A stretch of DNA of 64,000 bases, from assembly GCA_934149305.1 (NCBI GenBank), contig CAKPEF010000001.1:62001-126000 (forward strand), given 5' to 3'. This DNA comes from an uncultured Clostridia bacterium. Lineage in GTDB: Bacteria > Bacillota > Clostridia > TANB77 > UBA1234. The notes beneath the pieces were generated by a model, which had not been told where the DNA came from, made no database searches, and worked only from the letters and a program-made list of their open reading frames with translations. This document shows, one piece after another, positions 37,901 to 45,775 of this stretch. The translations under genes and the position numbers were made by a program. The first letter of the stretch is position 1; every line of letters starts with the position of its first letter.

Positions 37901-38535
37901 TCAAGTCTTTTAATAATTTTAGCTTTCTTTTGTCCACTTGCTTTGTCTAGTTCTTTTCTCAAGTCAGCTGCTAATTTTTCTACATCAATTTCTTTTAGCA
38001 TTGCTTGAATTGTCTCTGCTCCCATACCTGCTTTGAAAGAACCTTCGCCATATTTATCTATAAACTCTCTATATTCTTTTTCTGATAATACTTGGCCTTT
38101 TACAAGTGACGTGTCACCTGCATCTGTGACTATATAAGCCGCAAAATATAAAACTTTTTCAAGTGCTCTTGGTGTAATATCTAGCATTAATCCAAGTCTA
38201 CTTGGAATGCCTTTAAAATACCATATGTGTGATACTGGGGCTGCAAGCTCTATATGTCCCATTCTTTCACGTCTTACTTTTGCTTTTGTAACTTCTACTC
38301 CACATCTATCACAAACGATGCCTTTGTATCTAGCTCTTTTATATTTTCCACAATGACATTCCCAGTCTTTTGTTGGACCAAATATTTTTTCACAAAATAG
38401 TCCATCACGCTCTGGTTTTAATGTTCTATAGTTTATTGTTTCTGGTTTTTTAACTTCACCTTTTGACCATTCTCTGATTTTTTCTGGAGATGCCAATCCT
38501 ATTTTTATACGGTCAAATACTTCTAAATCAACCAT
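34984..38535 (-). CDS. rpoC: RNA polymerase beta-prime subunit
   Basis: 1183 residues. It has the N-terminal zinc site (CHCGKYKRARYKGIVCDRCG), the catalytic NADFDGDQMAVH with three Asp that hold Mg2+, and a C-terminal Glu-rich tail. Catalytic core of transcription with RpoB. It follows rpoB by 85 bases that contain a strong hairpin. I see no in-frame CGG codon in it. Confidence 0.98.
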   Translation of the reverse strand: MVDLEVFDRIKIGLASPEKIREWSKGEVKKPETINYRTLKPERDGLFCEKIFGPTKDWECHCGKYKRARYKGIVCDRCGVEVTKAKVRRERMGHIELAAPVSHIWYFKGIPSRLGLMLDITPRALEKVLYFAAYIVTDAGDTSLVKGQVLSEKEYREFIDKYGEGSFKAGMGAETIQAMLKEIDVEKLAADLRKELDKASGQKKAKIIKRLETVDSFRLSGNKPEWMILEVLPVIPPDLRPMVQLDGGRFATSDLNDLYRRIINRNNRLKRLLELGAPEIIVRNEKRMLQEAVDSLIDNGRRGRPVTGPGNRALKSLSDMLKGKQGRFRQNLLGKRVDYSGRSVIVVGPELKIYQCGLPKEMAVELFKPFVMKELVERGVAHNIKNAKRMVERLRPEVWDALEYVIKDHPVMLNRAPTLHRLGIQAFEPVLIEGRAIKLHPLVCTAFNADFDGDQMAVHLPLTPEAQAEARYLMLSANNLLKPQDGKPVTVPTQDMILGSYYLTIDEAGVKGEGMIFKDEDEAMMAYQNGDIAIHAKIKIRYQKELDGKMYKKLIETTIGKVIFNNSVPQDLGFVDRTNPETMFDPEINFTITKKTIGKIISKCIKVHGLPATAELLDNIKSLGYKYSTKGAITVSIADVIVPKEKKEILAASELKVDEITKQYKRGLISNEERYNSVIKVWDKATNDITDAMIANFDEMNPIYMMATSGARGNMKQIRQLAAMRGLMADTAGRTIEIPIRSCFREGMDVLEYFVSAHGARKGLVDTALRTADSGYLTRRLVDVSQEIIVREDDCGTTEGVWVSDIKNGNELIEGLAERLTGRFAAEDIKNPETGEIIVSRNELITDKMADAVVAAGITKAKIRTLLTCRAHQGVCAKCYGNDLAGKQIVNIGEAVGIIAAQSIGEPGTQLTMRTFHMGGLAGGDITQGLPRVEELFEARKPKGLAIISDIAGKVTISDTKKKREAIITNNEESKTYLVPFGSRLVVHDGDEIEAGDEITEGSIYPQDIMRIKGSEGVERYIVSEVQKVYRSQGVDINDRHIEAIIRQMLKKVKVEHGGDTTMLPGAMVDYLRFEEENKKAVEQGLRPAEGKRVLLGITKASLVTDSFLSAASFQETTRVLTEAAIKGKVDPLQGIKENVIIGKLIPAGTGLTRYRELRPVNAETGEPTENTVPEKEEEPKEE

Positions 38536-38573
38536 TTTAAATTCCCCTTCCTAATTTTATATAATCAGCGCTA

Positions 38574-38605
38574 GATTTTTGAGAAGTAAAATCTTCTCAA
38601 AAATC
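38574..38605 (-). other. Intergenic hairpin between rpoB and rpoC
   Basis: GATTTTTGAGAAG/CTTCTCAAAAATC, a perfect 13-bp stem without a following T-run. Possibly an RNA processing or stability element. Confidence 0.6.
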
Positions 38606-38620
38606 CAAAGCATCTTTTAA

Positions 38621-41600
38621 TTACATGTCTTCATCTTCGAAATTTTCTTCATCATCTAGTAACATTTCGTTTTCATCGAATTCTGCGTCTTCATCGAATT
38701 CGTCATCTTCTTCGCCCTCTGTAGCATCAACTAAGTTTCCCTTTTCGTCTTCAATTGACATACCGTTTTTAGTAAGCTCTTCATCGTCTTGTGAAGGTGA
38801 TACGATGTTTAATGTAAGTTCATCATCATCGTCTACGCTTTCTTTTAATTCGATTTCATTTTCTTCACTTTGATTATATAATCTAATATCTAATCCTAAA
38901 CTTTGTAACTCTTTTACAAGAACTTTAAAGCTCTCTGGGATACCTGGCTCAGGTATATTTTCGCCTTTTACAATTGCTTCGTATGTCTTTACTCTTCCTA
39001 CAACATCATCAGATTTAACTGTTAGAATTTCTTGTAGTGTATATGCTGCACCATATGCTTCAAGCGCCCAAACTTCCATTTCACCAAATCTTTGACCACC
39101 AAATTGAGCTTTACCTCCAAGTGGTTGTTGTGTAACAACGGCGTATGGTCCTGTAGAACGAGCGTGAATCTTATCATCTACAAGGTGATGTAGTTTTAAC
39201 ATATACATGATACCAACTGTAACTTCGTTATCAAATGGTTCACCAGTTCTTCCATCATATAAAACAGTTTTTCCAGATGCAGGTAGTCCTGCTTTTTTGA
39301 ACATTTCTTCGAAATCTTCATCTTTTGCACCATCAAATACTGGTGTTGCTACTTTAAATCCAAGTGCTCTAGCTGCATATCCAAGATGAACTTCTAGAAC
39401 CTGACCTATATTCATACGAGAAGGAACACCTAGTGGGTTTAATACTATTTGAAGTGGTGTACCATCTGGTAAGAATGGCATATCTTCTTCTGGAAGTATT
39501 CTTGAAATAACACCCTTATTACCGTGACGACCAGACATTTTGTCACCAACTGAAATTTTTCTCTTTTGAGCTATATATACTCTAATTACTTCATTTACGC
39601 CAGTTCCTAGTTCATCTGAATTTTCTTTTGTAAATATTTTAACATCTACTATTATTCCTGCTTCTCCATGTGGGCAACGAAGTGAAGTATCTCTAACTTC
39701 TCTAGATTTTTCTCCAAATATTGCTCTTAATAGTCTTTCTTCTGCTGTTAGCTCTGTTTCACCTTTTGGTGTAACTTTACCAACTAATATATCTCCGGGT
39801 CTAACTTCTGCACCTATTCTTATTATTCCTCTATCATCTAGGTCTTTTAATGCATCATCACCAACGTTTGGTATATCTCTTGTTATTTCTTCTGGTCCTA
39901 GTTTTGTGTCTCTACATTCACAATCATATTCTTCTATATGTATTGATGTCAAAACATCTTCTTTTACTAGTTTCTCGTTAATTAAAACGGCATCCTCGTA
40001 GTTATAACCTTCCCATGTCATGAAACCGATTAGAATATTTTTACCAAGTGCCAACTCACCCTTATCTGTAGATGGTCCGTCACCTATAATTTCACCAGCT
40101 TTAACCTTTTCACCTTTTACAACTATTGGTCTTTGGTTTGAACATGTTCCTTGGTTTGAACGTTTGAATTTTATTAAGTTATATTCGTCTATTCCTTTTT
40201 TAGTTTTGATTGTTATTTTATCTGCTGTAACTTTTTCAACAACACCATCGTTCTTAGCTATTACACAAACACCAGAGTCTTTTGCTGTTCTATATTCCAT
40301 ACCTGTACCAACTATTGGTGAATCTGTTTTTATTAGAGGTACTGCTTGACGTTGCATGTTCGCACCCATTAGAGCACGTTTAGCATCATCGTTTTCAAGG
40401 AATGGTATCAATGCCGCACCAACAGATACTAATTGTTTTGGTGAAACATCCATTAAATCTACTTGATTTGGGCTAACCTCCATTAGTTCATCTCTAAATC
40501 TTACTTTTATTTTTGAATTTAAGAATTTTCCCTTATCATTTAATGGTTCATTTGCTTGCGCGATGATATATTTATCTTCTTCATCAGCAGTAAAATATCT
40601 AATTTCATCTGTTGCAGTGCCTTTTTTCTTATCTACTATTCTATATGGTGTCTCTATAAAACCATACTTATTTATGATAGCGTATGTTGAAAGTGAACCA
40701 ATAAGTCCAACGTTAGGTCCTTCTGGGCTCTCAATAGGACATATTCTACCGTAGTGTGAATGGTGAATATCTCTAACTTCAAAGCCTGCTCTATCTCTTG
40801 ATAAACCACCAGGTCCTAATGTAGAAATTCTTCTCTTATGAGTAAGCTCTGTAAGAGGGTTGTTTTGGTCCATGAATTGTGATAATTGGCTACTTCCAAA
40901 GAATTCTTTAATTGATGAAACTACTGGTTTTATGTTTATTAAAGATTGTGGTGTAACAACATCTAAGTCTTGAACTGCCATTCTTTCTCTAACAACTCTT
41001 TCAAGTCTTGTTATACCTATTCTAAATTGGTTTTGTAAAAGTTCACCGACACATCTTACACGTCTATTTGCTAAATGGTCGATATCATCTGTTGTACCAA
41101 TTCCATATGCTAAGTTATTTAGATAGTTTATCGAAGCAATCATATCTTCTTTTGTTATATGATTTGGAAGTAATCTATCGTAGTTTTCTTCAAGAGTCTT
41201 ATATAAATCCTTTTCCTTTGTGTTTGCAAGGATTTCTTTTAGTACTGCATAGTTAACTCTTTCTTCAATTCCTAGTTCTGTTAAATCTCCATCAACAAAA
41301 CTGCTTATCCATACTGTTCCATTACCAATTACTTTAACTATTTTATCTTCTACTTTTACACTTACTTCATTTATTCCTGCTTCTTGTATTTTTTCAGCAG
41401 TTTCTTCAGTAATCATTTTGTCTTTTGAAACAAGTAACTCTCCTGTTTCTGGGTTAACGATTTTTTCTGCTGAAATTTGATTTGCAATTCTCTTTGCAAT
41501 TGAAAGTTTATCGTTGTATTTGAAACGACCTACTTTTGTCATATCGTATCTTCTTGGATCAAAGAACATAGCTGCCATTAAAGCTTTTGCAGCTTCAACA

Positions 41601-42334
41601 GAAGGCATTTCACCTGGTCTTAATCTTTTATAGATTTCTATTAGTGCTTCATCTTCTGTTTTGATAGGATCTTTTTCAAGTGTTGCAACGATTCTTTCGT
41701 CTTCTCCAAATAATTCTAATATTTGGCTATCTGTAGCTATTCCAATAGCTCTTAAGAATAATGTAACAGGTAATTTTCTAGCTTTGTCTATTCTAATGTT
41801 GTATATATCATTAGAATCTGTTTCAAGTTCAAGCCAAGCTCCACGGTTTGGCATAATTGTTGCAGTGTATAGCTTTTTACCTAGTTTATCAAAAGTTCTA
41901 TCATAGTAGCATCCTGGTGAACGAACCAACTGAGAAACAATAACTCTTTCTGCACCGTTAATTACAAAAGTACCATAATCAGTCATTACTGGAAAATCAC
42001 CCATAAAAATTTCTTGCTCTTTTACTTCGCCAGTCTCTCTGTTTATAAGTCTTACTTTAACTTGTAATCTTGTTGCATATGTAGTATTTCTTGCTTTTGC
42101 CTCTTCAATAGTATACTTTGGCTCTTCGTTTAAATGGTAATCTATAAATTCAAGTAAAAGCTTGCCTGAATAGTCTGTTATAGGTGAACATTCATTTAGA
42201 ACTTCTTTTAAACCTTTTTTAATAAACCATTCATAAGAGTCTTTTTGTACTTGAATAAGATTTGGCATTTCAATTACATCTTGTATCTTGCCAAAGTACA
42301 TTCTGCTAGTTTTTTCGTTTTTTACTTCACGCAT
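38621..42334 (-). CDS. rpoB: RNA polymerase beta subunit
   Basis: 1237 residues with the rifampicin region (FFGSSQLSQFMDQNNPLTELTHKRR), the GRHGNKGVIS motif and an acidic C-terminal tail. Forms the catalytic core with RpoC. Unusually, the upstream neighbour is not rplL; a 450-base non-coding stretch and an oppositely oriented protease gene are there. By eye I find no in-frame CGG codon among its codons. SD is GGGGGAG. Confidence 0.98.
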   Translation of the reverse strand: MREVKNEKTSRMYFGKIQDVIEMPNLIQVQKDSYEWFIKKGLKEVLNECSPITDYSGKLLLEFIDYHLNEEPKYTIEEAKARNTTYATRLQVKVRLINRETGEVKEQEIFMGDFPVMTDYGTFVINGAERVIVSQLVRSPGCYYDRTFDKLGKKLYTATIMPNRGAWLELETDSNDIYNIRIDKARKLPVTLFLRAIGIATDSQILELFGEDERIVATLEKDPIKTEDEALIEIYKRLRPGEMPSVEAAKALMAAMFFDPRRYDMTKVGRFKYNDKLSIAKRIANQISAEKIVNPETGELLVSKDKMITEETAEKIQEAGINEVSVKVEDKIVKVIGNGTVWISSFVDGDLTELGIEERVNYAVLKEILANTKEKDLYKTLEENYDRLLPNHITKEDMIASINYLNNLAYGIGTTDDIDHLANRRVRCVGELLQNQFRIGITRLERVVRERMAVQDLDVVTPQSLINIKPVVSSIKEFFGSSQLSQFMDQNNPLTELTHKRRISTLGPGGLSRDRAGFEVRDIHHSHYGRICPIESPEGPNVGLIGSLSTYAIINKYGFIETPYRIVDKKKGTATDEIRYFTADEEDKYIIAQANEPLNDKGKFLNSKIKVRFRDELMEVSPNQVDLMDVSPKQLVSVGAALIPFLENDDAKRALMGANMQRQAVPLIKTDSPIVGTGMEYRTAKDSGVCVIAKNDGVVEKVTADKITIKTKKGIDEYNLIKFKRSNQGTCSNQRPIVVKGEKVKAGEIIGDGPSTDKGELALGKNILIGFMTWEGYNYEDAVLINEKLVKEDVLTSIHIEEYDCECRDTKLGPEEITRDIPNVGDDALKDLDDRGIIRIGAEVRPGDILVGKVTPKGETELTAEERLLRAIFGEKSREVRDTSLRCPHGEAGIIVDVKIFTKENSDELGTGVNEVIRVYIAQKRKISVGDKMSGRHGNKGVISRILPEEDMPFLPDGTPLQIVLNPLGVPSRMNIGQVLEVHLGYAARALGFKVATPVFDGAKDEDFEEMFKKAGLPASGKTVLYDGRTGEPFDNEVTVGIMYMLKLHHLVDDKIHARSTGPYAVVTQQPLGGKAQFGGQRFGEMEVWALEAYGAAYTLQEILTVKSDDVVGRVKTYEAIVKGENIPEPGIPESFKVLVKELQSLGLDIRLYNQSEENEIELKESVDDDDELTLNIVSPSQDDEELTKNGMSIEDEKGNLVDATEGEEDDEFDEDAEFDENEMLLDDEENFEDEDM

Positions 42335-42600
42335 AAAATAAACTCCCCCATTATAAAATTTTCAAACTCTTTACTAGCCACCACGTTAATCATTACCCCA
42401 ACTACGTTCAAGATGCTACGCGAATGTCAATATTCATTTGTTTTCGTTAATTAGCCTAAGGCTTGTACAAATATAAAGTTTTTGTACAACGACAAAAAAG
42501 CAATTGGAAAAATTCTTTTAAAAACTAACCAATCACCTATACTACTTTATCTTACTGTACCTAGAAATAACTTTTTTATTTTAATCAACCCTTACCTAAT
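42335..42600 (-). other. Long untranslated region upstream of rpoB
   Basis: About 260 bases without a gene. It contains the inverted repeat TTGTACAA...TTGTACAA (about 42493-42467) and a TTGACA (42434-42429) without a convincing -10. It is probably the rpoB leader and promoter region, but I recognise no known leader family. Confidence 0.4.
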
Positions 42601-42712
42601 AACAATATCGTGTTTATTTTACCATATTTTATAGTACTTCGTCAACATTTTTTGTGGAAAAATCAACACTTTTTGGCATTTATTTTTTTAGTTTCGAAAT
42701 TCAAATTAATTA

Positions 42713-42741
42713 TTGACATAATAAATTTATGTATATATAAT
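42713..42741 (+). promoter_or_regulatory. Consensus promoter of the FtsH-like gene
   Basis: TTGACA (42713-42718), 17 bases, TATAAT (42736-42741): a perfect match to the housekeeping consensus. Confidence 0.92.
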
Positions 42742-42783
42742 GTCCTTGCAATTACAAAATTTTTTACAGGAGGTTCTTTCACT

Positions 42784-44205
42784 ATGGAACTTACCCAAAA
42801 GAAGGCATTGCCACGGCTTCCTCTTTCTCTCAGGCAACTGAAAAGAAAGTTAGAAAAACTGCAGGCCGCCGTTTTCTTCCCATATGAAATCGGCGTCACA
42901 CTCGACTCCCTCTATGGTCTCGACCAGGAGAAGGAAATCATGCAAGACATTATAACTTATCTTTCAAGTGATAATAAGAATCGCATAAAACCCCATTTTA
43001 GCTATTGCATTTACGGAGAACTCGGTGTTGGTAAAGCTTCGCTTGTGTATGCAACCTCAAAAGCGGCGAACATTCCGGTCATTACAATCGACTCTAGCGT
43101 CATTTTGAGCCAGGCACCGAAAAAGCTCGGATCGATTCTTGACACCATATACAAGACCGCTAAAGAGATGAAAAAGATATTTGGTGGTTGTTCGGTGGTT
43201 TTCAAGAACGTTCAAGAATTTTTCGAAATGGAAAATGACTCTATCTTTTTCTCGAATCTCATCAAGAACGTTTCCGGCCTCGAGGATGTCTTCTCTTTTA
43301 TGCTTTCGATAGTTGGTCCCATAGATGTACCCGCTGCAGTGGTTGAAAACAACCTTTTCGTCACGGATATATACATCGATGAGCCCAACCTTGCGACAAG
43401 AGAGAAGATTTTTGAAGATTTGATTCGAAAATTCGAAGTCAAGGTTGCTGACGACGTTTCGATTTCCAGACTGGCGAAAGACACCTTTGGTGAAACTCCT
43501 CTTGATATTTCATATATCATAAAAGAGGCTTATCTTTTTTCTCAGAGACGTAAGCACGACGTTGTCACGGCTAACGACTTTTCTGAGACAATCATGAAAC
43601 TTGCTGCTGGAGAGAAAAGGGAGAAAATGACTGACAAAGAAAAACTCTCCACTGCCTACCATGAAGCCGGTCACGTTATTGCTGGATACTTTTCTACTCC
43701 TAATTACCAGTTAAAAAGAGTGGAAATCTCTCCTCGTGCTTCCAGTCTCGGTCTCACCGCTACCGAAATCGATGAGAAGAAGTTTACATACTTCAAAGAG
43801 GACTTTGAAAATCTAATTGTCGAGTATCTTGGTGGCCTCGCTGCAGAAGAAGTCATCTATGGTTCACATTCGTCCGGAGTTTTCGCTGACCTTGCATACG
43901 CAACAACCGCAGCTGCCAATATGGTAAAAGCTTTCGGCATGTGCGATGTAATCGGACCTATGCAAGTTATCCCTGATGTTACTAATTCTGAAGCTACAAA
44001 GGCGATGGCCGATGCCCAAATTGCAGAGATTCTCAAGAAAATGAAAAAGAAATCTATCAACATCGTCTCCAAACACATTCCCTACCTCGAAGCACTTGCG
44101 AAAGCGCTTGTCGAAAAAGAAGTGATCCTTGGTAACGAAATCGAAGAAATCTTCACTAAAGTAAAAAAATCGCTTTCAAACGAAAATGATGGACAAGCAA
44201 CCTGA
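42784..44205 (+). CDS. FtsH-like M41 metalloprotease with degenerate AAA domain
   Basis: 473 residues from the ATG after AGGAGG. An AAA-type module (Walker A GELGVGKAS, about residue 80) is followed by a M41 peptidase with an intact zinc motif, HEAGH (about residue 298), and a downstream EYLGGLAAEEV helix. It lacks the transmembrane helices of FtsH. The Walker B region reads CSVVFKNVQEF with no Asp-Glu pair, so ATP hydrolysis is doubtful. Codon use is strikingly different from its neighbours (many CTC, GAC, TCC), and it uses CGG for Arg at about residue 11. Solitary, with a perfect promoter and terminator: probably acquired. Substrate unknown. Confidence 0.8.
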   Translation: MELTQKKALPRLPLSLRQLKRKLEKLQAAVFFPYEIGVTLDSLYGLDQEKEIMQDIITYLSSDNKNRIKPHFSYCIYGELGVGKASLVYATSKAANIPVITIDSSVILSQAPKKLGSILDTIYKTAKEMKKIFGGCSVVFKNVQEFFEMENDSIFFSNLIKNVSGLEDVFSFMLSIVGPIDVPAAVVENNLFVTDIYIDEPNLATREKIFEDLIRKFEVKVADDVSISRLAKDTFGETPLDISYIIKEAYLFSQRRKHDVVTANDFSETIMKLAAGEKREKMTDKEKLSTAYHEAGHVIAGYFSTPNYQLKRVEISPRASSLGLTATEIDEKKFTYFKEDFENLIVEYLGGLAAEEVIYGSHSSGVFADLAYATTAAANMVKAFGMCDVIGPMQVIPDVTNSEATKAMADAQIAEILKKMKKKSINIVSKHIPYLEALAKALVEKEVILGNEIEEIFTKVKKSLSNENDGQAT

Positions 44206-44285
44206 AACGAATTGCTTATGTAACTAGTTAAGAAGATGTTAATAACAAATTTGCATTTGATATCTTCTAACTAAAAGAACTTTTA

Positions 44286-44321
44286 AGTCTCTATGTCTTT
44301 TTGACATAGAGGCTTTTTTTT
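44286..44321 (+). terminator. Terminator of the FtsH-like gene
   Basis: AGTCTCTATGTC/GACATAGAGGCT stem and TTTTTTT. Confidence 0.9.
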
Positions 44322-44378
44322 GTTATAATTTGAGCATTGGTTAGAATATATTATGTTAAATGAAAGGAAAGTTATAAA

Positions 44379-44963
44379 ATGCTTATTAAAAATCCAAAAT
44401 TTGAAATATCTGCTATGAATAAATCACAATATCCTAAAGGAAGAACGCCTGAAATCGTTCTTGCTGGTAAATCTAATGTAGGCAAATCTTCTTTTGTTAA
44501 TTCACTAACAAATAGAAAAAGTCTTGCTAGAACCAGCAGTGCTCCTGGTAAAACAAGACAACTTAATTTTTATAATATGGATGATAAATTTTACTTTGTG
44601 GACTTACCTGGATATGGTTATTCACAAATGTCAAAAGCTGAGCAAAAGAAGGTTGCAGACTCAATTGAAGTCTATTTAAGAAATAGACAAAACATAAACT
44701 TAATTGTTCTTCTTGTTGATATAAGACACAAACCAACAGCTGATGATAGAACAATGATAAACTATATACGAGATTCAGGCAAAAGATATATAATTATCGC
44801 CTCAAAGTCTGACAAAATTGCTAAAACTAAAGTACAAGCTTATGTTGATGATATTGCAAGTGAGCTTGATGTTCCAGATGATTTGATTTTTCCTTTTTCT
44901 TCTGAGACAAAATTTAATTTAGAAACTGTATGGGAAGTTATTGAAGAAAGCTTAAATAGCTAA
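44379..44963 (+). CDS. engB: Ribosome biogenesis GTPase EngB (YsxC/YihA)
   Basis: 194 residues. It has G1 GKSNVGKSS (about residue 31), G3 DLPGYGY (about 75) and G4 SKSD (about 145), in the compact EngB arrangement. It assists late 50S subunit assembly. It has a good SD (AAAGGAAAG) and is followed by a strong bidirectional terminator. Confidence 0.95.
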   Translation: MLIKNPKFEISAMNKSQYPKGRTPEIVLAGKSNVGKSSFVNSLTNRKSLARTSSAPGKTRQLNFYNMDDKFYFVDLPGYGYSQMSKAEQKKVADSIEVYLRNRQNINLIVLLVDIRHKPTADDRTMINYIRDSGKRYIIIASKSDKIAKTKVQAYVDDIASELDVPDDLIFPFSSETKFNLETVWEVIEESLNS

Positions 44964-44980
44964 TTTCATTTTGTAAAACA

Positions 44981-45017
44981 AAAAATGTGCTTAGATAAAA
45001 ATCTAGCACATTTTTTT
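44981..45017. terminator. Bidirectional terminator between engB and the AbrB-like gene
   Basis: AAAAAATGTGCTTAGAT/ATCTAGCACATTTTTTT. Confidence 0.9.
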
Positions 45018-45020
45018 GTT

Positions 45021-45347
45021 TTACTGTTCACTTTTAAACTTGAAGAAGTATAGAAAATATCTTTCATCCTCTTCTACAACCACGAATTCATCTGTCTGGT
45101 TTTTGCGGATTACTGCAGGAATGTAAATCCGATTTTTTTCATCTACAGTCGCTTCTGCTCCAACTATCCTTGCCACACCATATGGTCTGTCGTCGGCGCA
45201 AAAAATCTGATACAAAAAGCCTTGTAGATTATTGTCACAATTTTCGCGAATGCCAAAGGCGATTTTATCACCTTCCTCAACAGTATAGCTTTCTATAAAT
45301 TCTTTCGGCAAAACTACTCTGCCAAACTCTTTTTTTGAACTAGCCAT
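45021..45347 (-). CDS. Tandem AbrB/MraZ-like small protein
   Basis: 108 residues with two similar segments of the swapped-hairpin AbrB type. The first is FGRVVLPKEFIESYTVEEGD (residues 8-27) and the second is DEKNRIYIPAVIRK (about 69-82). A double AbrB fold suggests a DNA-binding regulator or MraZ-like protein; this is moderate. Codon use is GC-richer than in neighbouring genes. It uses CGG followed by A in frame at Arg of KNRIYIP; a four-base reading there would soon reach a stop. Confidence 0.5.
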   Translation of the reverse strand: MASSKKEFGRVVLPKEFIESYTVEEGDKIAFGIRENCDNNLQGFLYQIFCADDRPYGVARIVGAEATVDEKNRIYIPAVIRKNQTDEFVVVEEDERYFLYFFKFKSEQ

Positions 45348-45413
45348 CGGCTAAGTCCTCCCTTTATGTATAATTTCGTTCTTATTATACATTTCGTTTT
45401 CGGTTATGTCAAC

Positions 45414-45761
45414 TTAAATTTTGCTTATTATTTCTTCTTTCGTGACACCTAACTTTTCTAATTCTTCAACCATATCTTTAATAATCTTCATTTTTTCGTT
45501 TATTTTTCTTTCTGCTACAGATTTTATTTTTTCTGTAACGAATGTTCCTTTTGTTGATACTGTTACTATTGCACCTCTTTTTTCGAGTTCTTCATATGCT
45601 TTTTTTACGGTGTTTGGATTTATTCCAAGATTAGATGCCAACTCTCTAATTGATGGTATTTGCTCTTTTGGCTTCATTACGCCAAATGCTATATATCGTT
45701 CTATTTGCTCTACAATTTGTTCATATATTGGAGCTGAATTTTGATAATCTATATTTATCAC
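45414..45761 (-). CDS. GntR-family (YtrA-type) transcriptional regulator
   Basis: 115 residues: an N-terminal winged helix (IPSIRELASNLGINPNTVKKAYEELEKRGAI is the recognition region) and a short C-terminal helical tail without a ligand domain, typical of the YtrA subfamily that controls ABC transporters. The GTG start follows GGAGGTGG. It is the last gene of the ABC transporter operon to its right and probably represses it. Confidence 0.88.
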   Translation of the reverse strand: MINIDYQNSAPIYEQIVEQIERYIAFGVMKPKEQIPSIRELASNLGINPNTVKKAYEELEKRGAIVTVSTKGTFVTEKIKSVAERKINEKMKIIKDMVEELEKLGVTKEEIISKI

Positions 45762-45775
45762 TTAAACCACCTCCA

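Noticed and set aside
42610..42783. N-terminal extension of the FtsH-like gene
   Set aside because: It covers the promoter and SD; the ATG at 42784 with AGGAGG is clearly the start.
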